A stretch of DNA of 8,778 bases, taken from contig DBMZ01000150.1 of NCBI GenBank assembly GCA_002299005.1, positions 5,663 through 14,440 of the forward strand. Direction: 5' to 3'. This document shows, piece after piece, positions 6,530-8,778 of this stretch. The notes below the pieces were generated by a model. That model did no database searches, had not been told where the DNA came from, and worked only from the letters and a program-made list of their open reading frames with translations. Source of the stretch: Alphaproteobacteria bacterium UBA685 (GTDB lineage Bacteria; Pseudomonadota; Alphaproteobacteria; Puniceispirillales; Puniceispirillaceae). Each line of letters opens with the position of its first letter. Position 1 is the first letter of the stretch. Both the position numbers and the translations under genes were made by a program.

Positions 6530-7513
6530 ATGTTTATCTATGATTTTCAGAAGGTTAGCAAAGATATAGTGACAGTCTCACTGGCGCTTTTTCGGATTAT
6601 GATACCGACCATAATCATTGTGAAAATCGCACAAGAGATGGGCGCTGATGACTTGCTTGTCGCGCTTTTTGCCCCCTTGATGAGCGCGATGGATTTACCA
6701 GCTTCTATGGCGATTGTGCTTGTCACAACGCTGCTGACGAACCCTTATGCGGGAATCATTGTGGCAACGAGTGTAGCTGAGATTGCAAATTTGACGGTTG
6801 GGCAGATGTCGATTGTGGCTCTCTTCATGCTCTTCACTCATGGGTTGCCGCTCGAAGCGATGGTATCACGGCGCGTCGGGGTGCAATTATGGTTTATCGT
6901 CAGCTTGCGTGTCCTAACCGCGTTTCTATCAGGCATTTTACTGGCAAAAATCTTTGCGATTACGGGCTGGTATAGCGCGCCTGCGCCTGTCAATTTATTG
7001 CAATTATCAGGCTTGCAAACAGGTGATGCCAGCCTTGGGGCTTGGGTGATGGCGCAAATTGGCGCGATTTTGGCCATTCAACTTGTCATCATCGTGCTTG
7101 TGGCAGGGCTTGAGCTGTTGCGCCTATTGGGGGTTGAGCGCTTTATGACATGGCTGTTGCGCCCTGTTTTGCGCGTGATGGGCATTGGCGATCGTGCCTC
7201 AACCATCGCCATTGTCGGTGTGACGCTTGGCCTTAGTTTTGGCAGTGGCTTGTTGATGAAGGATGTCGCCACAGGCACGATTTGCAAGCGTGATGTGTTT
7301 GGGGTGGTGTGCTTTGTGAACCTCATCCATTCGGTCATTGAAGATACCGCGATTGTGCTCATTTTGGGGCCAAGCCTCTTTGTCATCTTATTTGTGCGGC
7401 TGGTGATATCGGTGCTTATCACCATGCTTGTCATGGCAGGCGCGCGCCTTCTGCCTGACCATCTCTGGCAGGTATATTTAACAAATCATCATATCCCAAA
7501 ATCAGCTGGCTAG
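6530..7513 (+). CDS. Integral membrane protein with two tandem Gate (nucleoside recognition)-like units
   Basis: The 327-residue product is almost wholly hydrophobic, with about eight to ten membrane segments, and resembles proteins of the Gate/nucleoside recognition domain group. The two halves look alike. APLMSAMDLPAS (48-59) corresponds to RPVLRVMGIGDRAS (211-224), and MLFTHGLPLEA (100-110) to VNLIHSVIEDT (263-273). SLRVLTAFLSGIL (125-137) corresponds to FVRLVISVLITML (288-300). The offset is about 163 residues with only small gaps, and each copy has a His followed four to five residues later by Glu (H104/E109 and H267/E271). Gate domains occur in nucleoside transporters, FeoB and spore maturation proteins, so transport is likely but the substrate is open. 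The ATG at 6530 is supported by GAAGAG eight bases upstream. It stands alone: the gene to its left is on the other strand, and the next gene is 92 bp away with its own ribosome binding site. Confidence 0.75.
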   Translation: MFIYDFQKVSKDIVTVSLALFRIMIPTIIIVKIAQEMGADDLLVALFAPLMSAMDLPASMAIVLVTTLLTNPYAGIIVATSVAEIANLTVGQMSIVALFMLFTHGLPLEAMVSRRVGVQLWFIVSLRVLTAFLSGILLAKIFAITGWYSAPAPVNLLQLSGLQTGDASLGAWVMAQIGAILAIQLVIIVLVAGLELLRLLGVERFMTWLLRPVLRVMGIGDRASTIAIVGVTLGLSFGSGLLMKDVATGTICKRDVFGVVCFVNLIHSVIEDTAIVLILGPSLFVILFVRLVISVLITMLVMAGARLLPDHLWQVYLTNHHIPKSAG

Positions 7514-7515
7514 CG

Positions 7516-7535
7516 ATAAAGCTGCTTCGCTTTAT
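7516..7535. repeat. Short hairpin in the intergenic gap after the Gate-protein gene
   Basis: ATAAAGC (7516-7522) and GCTTTAT (7529-7535) form a perfect 7-bp stem with a 6-nt loop, starting three bases after the stop codon. It is followed by A residues rather than T residues, so it is not a standard intrinsic terminator in the plus direction. It could protect the 3' end of the transcript. A second GCTTTAT at 7547-7553 could pair with the same left arm instead. Confidence 0.35.
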
Positions 7536-7605
7536 AAAAAGTCTGGGCTTTATTAAAATTGCGGCCTAGGCTCCAAGAGAGGATTGATGAAACAAGGGGG
7601 TCAAT

Positions 7606-8631
7606 ATGGCACAGGATGACGAGACTCAAAGGCAAGATGCCCCTATCTCTGCCTTTGAGCGCATGTGGCATTATCGCCCAGATGTGCCAATAAAGACCGC
7701 GCCTTATTTCACCAAAAAGCCCTCCCTATCTCAGATGATTCGCTGGAGCTATCGGCAATGGTTATTTGTCACTGAACGCTCTTTATTGGTGCTTATCAGC
7801 ACTGTATCATTTCTGTATTTTCAACCTGAATTAGCCGTCATGGCAGAGCTGCAAATAGGCTGGGTTACGGGCCTATATGCGCGTAATTTGGGGCTAATGA
7901 TCGCCGTCGCTGGCTTGTTGCATCTGTATTTTTACAGCTTCAAAAAGCAAAAGGATGATTTGCGCTATGATAGCCGTGATCTGCGCGCGCAATCAGGGCA
8001 GTTTACGTTTGGCAGTCAGCTTGGTGATAATGTCTTTTGGAGTTTGGCAAGCGGTGTGACGGTTTGGACCGCTTATGAGGTTTTGCTGTTTTGGGCTATG
8101 GCCAATGGCTTTGCGCCTGTGATGGCATTTGCGGATAATAAGCTGTTATTCATCGCCCTTATATTTGCGACGCCCTTATGGATTTCGTTTCATTTTTATT
8201 GGGTGCATCGCGCGCTTCATTGGGGGCCTTTATATAGGCTGGCGCATGCGTTGCATCACAGGAATACCAATGTCGGCCCGTGGTCAGGTCTCTCTATGCA
8301 CCCTGTTGAGCATTTGTTGTTTTTCTCATCTATCCTGATTCATTTTATTATCCCTTCGAGCCCGTTCCATATTTTGTTTCATATGCAACATCAATCATTG
8401 ACCGCCGCGACATCTCATACAGGCTATGAGGCGGTGCTGTTGGGCGATAAAAAGCACCTTGCTTTGGGGACATTTCATCACCAAATGCATCATCGCTATT
8501 TTGATTGTAATTATGGGAATTTGGAAATGCCGTGGGATAAATGGTTCGGCTCATTCCATAATGGGACAAAGGAATCTCACGCGGCCTTTAAAGAGCGCAA
8601 GAGATCCCTTTTATCCAAGATGAGAGGCTAA
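7606..8631 (+). CDS. Sterol desaturase / fatty acid hydroxylase superfamily membrane di-iron enzyme
   Basis: The 341-residue protein carries the histidine clusters of the superfamily. These are H196-FYWV-H201-RAL-H205, H214-AL-HH (217-218), GLSMHPVEH with H232 and H236, and FHHQMHH with H291, H292, H295 and H296. They bind two iron atoms at the cytoplasmic face, and the enzymes hydroxylate or desaturate lipids using O2 and an electron donor. Hydrophobic segments lie near residues 56-72, 90-111, 143-170, 178-196 and 236-252, leaving the His boxes on one side of the membrane. The N-terminal 45 residues are polar and are not a signal peptide. The length is typical of bacterial members. The substrate (fatty acyl chain, sterol-like lipid, carotenoid or ornithine lipid) cannot be assigned. 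The ATG is well supported by AAGGGGG five bases upstream. The gene stands alone on the plus strand, and its TAA directly abuts the TAA of the convergent GFA-family gene. Confidence 0.9.
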   Translation: MAQDDETQRQDAPISAFERMWHYRPDVPIKTAPYFTKKPSLSQMIRWSYRQWLFVTERSLLVLISTVSFLYFQPELAVMAELQIGWVTGLYARNLGLMIAVAGLLHLYFYSFKKQKDDLRYDSRDLRAQSGQFTFGSQLGDNVFWSLASGVTVWTAYEVLLFWAMANGFAPVMAFADNKLLFIALIFATPLWISFHFYWVHRALHWGPLYRLAHALHHRNTNVGPWSGLSMHPVEHLLFFSSILIHFIIPSSPFHILFHMQHQSLTAATSHTGYEAVLLGDKKHLALGTFHHQMHHRYFDCNYGNLEMPWDKWFGSFHNGTKESHAAFKERKRSLLSKMRG

Positions 8632-8778
8632 TTAGTCATCGACAGTGCTAAAGGTTGAGCCTGGTACTTGTTTGATCTCTTCCAAACTTGCCTTATCAAA
8701 GCCTTCAATACAGCCTGTGTTAAAGCCAAGACGACCATCTGAGCGGCGGTAATGGTGGGTGTAAATACCGCATGTGTT
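8632..8778 (-). CDS. GFA/CENP-V-family protein, C-terminal part (5' end outside window)
   Basis: The minus strand is open from the right edge to the TAA at 8634-8632 and gives the last 48 residues of a protein. NTCGIYTHHYRRSDGRLGFN followed by TGCIEG matches the C-terminal half of the GFA domain, where a CGIxTHH stretch and a later Gly-Cys-hydrophobic-Glu-Gly turn are typical. The tail ends STFSTVDD. Family members bind zinc through cysteines. The founding member from Paracoccus was reported to speed formation of S-hydroxymethylglutathione from formaldehyde, although that role is disputed and many members are uncharacterised. A formaldehyde role would fit the demethylation genes at the left of the window, but the genes are 4 kb apart and on different transcripts. 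The N-terminal zinc-binding cysteines lie outside the window. Confidence 0.72.
   Translation of the reverse strand, partial: NTCGIYTHHYRRSDGRLGFNTGCIEGFDKASLEEIKQVPGSTFSTVDD

Noticed and set aside
8129..8623. Alternative ORFs on both strands inside the hydroxylase gene
   Set aside because: They are shadows of the frame that carries the conserved histidine clusters.
1..8778. CRISPR array, tRNA or rRNA, insertion sequence, phage or toxin-antitoxin genes
   Set aside because: Reading both strands showed no regularly spaced repeats, no transposase or integrase motifs and no cloverleaf-like sequence. All larger frames are accounted for by metabolic or membrane proteins.

Overview
The window looks like a piece of a marine-type alphaproteobacterial chromosome. 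By eye it has moderate GC, close packing of genes and a set of genes for methylated amines and one-carbon metabolism. A SAR116/Puniceispirillum-like or roseobacter-like source would fit, but that is inferred from gene content alone. No tRNA, rRNA, CRISPR array, insertion sequence or phage gene was seen. Seven protein genes can be supported well and one small one tentatively. Two of these genes are cut by the window edges.

Left block (1-4710). A minus-strand pair has an MttB-superfamily (trimethylamine methyltransferase-like, pyrrolysine-free) gene first. A PfkB-family kinase that closely resembles pseudouridine kinase (PsuK) follows and runs off the left edge. The two share an ATGA stop/start overlap, so they are probably translationally coupled. 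Divergent from them, across a 154-bp intergenic region, is an 802-codon FAD/aminomethyltransferase fusion of the dimethylglycine/sarcosine dehydrogenase type. The likely shared theme is stepwise demethylation of a quaternary or tertiary amine such as glycine betaine. The MttB-like protein would remove one methyl group, and the flavoenzyme would oxidise the next and hand it to tetrahydrofolate.

Middle block (4711-6529). A minus-strand MFS transporter meets the flavoenzyme gene tail to tail with 5 bp between them. To its right is about 600 bp with little coding capacity. This stretch holds a perfect hairpin followed by a T-run (a likely minus-strand terminator), a 95-codon minus-strand ORF with a signal-peptide-like start and a beta-barrel-like end, a possible minus-strand promoter for it, and two adjacent dyad symmetries in front of the next plus-strand gene.

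Right block (6530-8778). A plus-strand membrane protein shows two tandem copies of a Gate/nucleoside-recognition-like unit. After 92 bp comes a plus-strand di-iron membrane hydroxylase of the sterol desaturase/fatty acid hydroxylase superfamily. Its stop codon directly abuts the stop codon of a minus-strand GFA/CENP-V-family gene that runs off the right edge. GFA proteins have been linked to glutathione and formaldehyde, which would fit the one-carbon theme, but the link is loose.

Nothing here is clearly a new defence or mobile system. The points most worth a second look are the MttB-PsuK coupling, the MttB/dehydrogenase divergent pair without a visible corrinoid partner, the small beta-barrel-like ORF with its own apparent transcription signals, and the internal duplication in the Gate protein.
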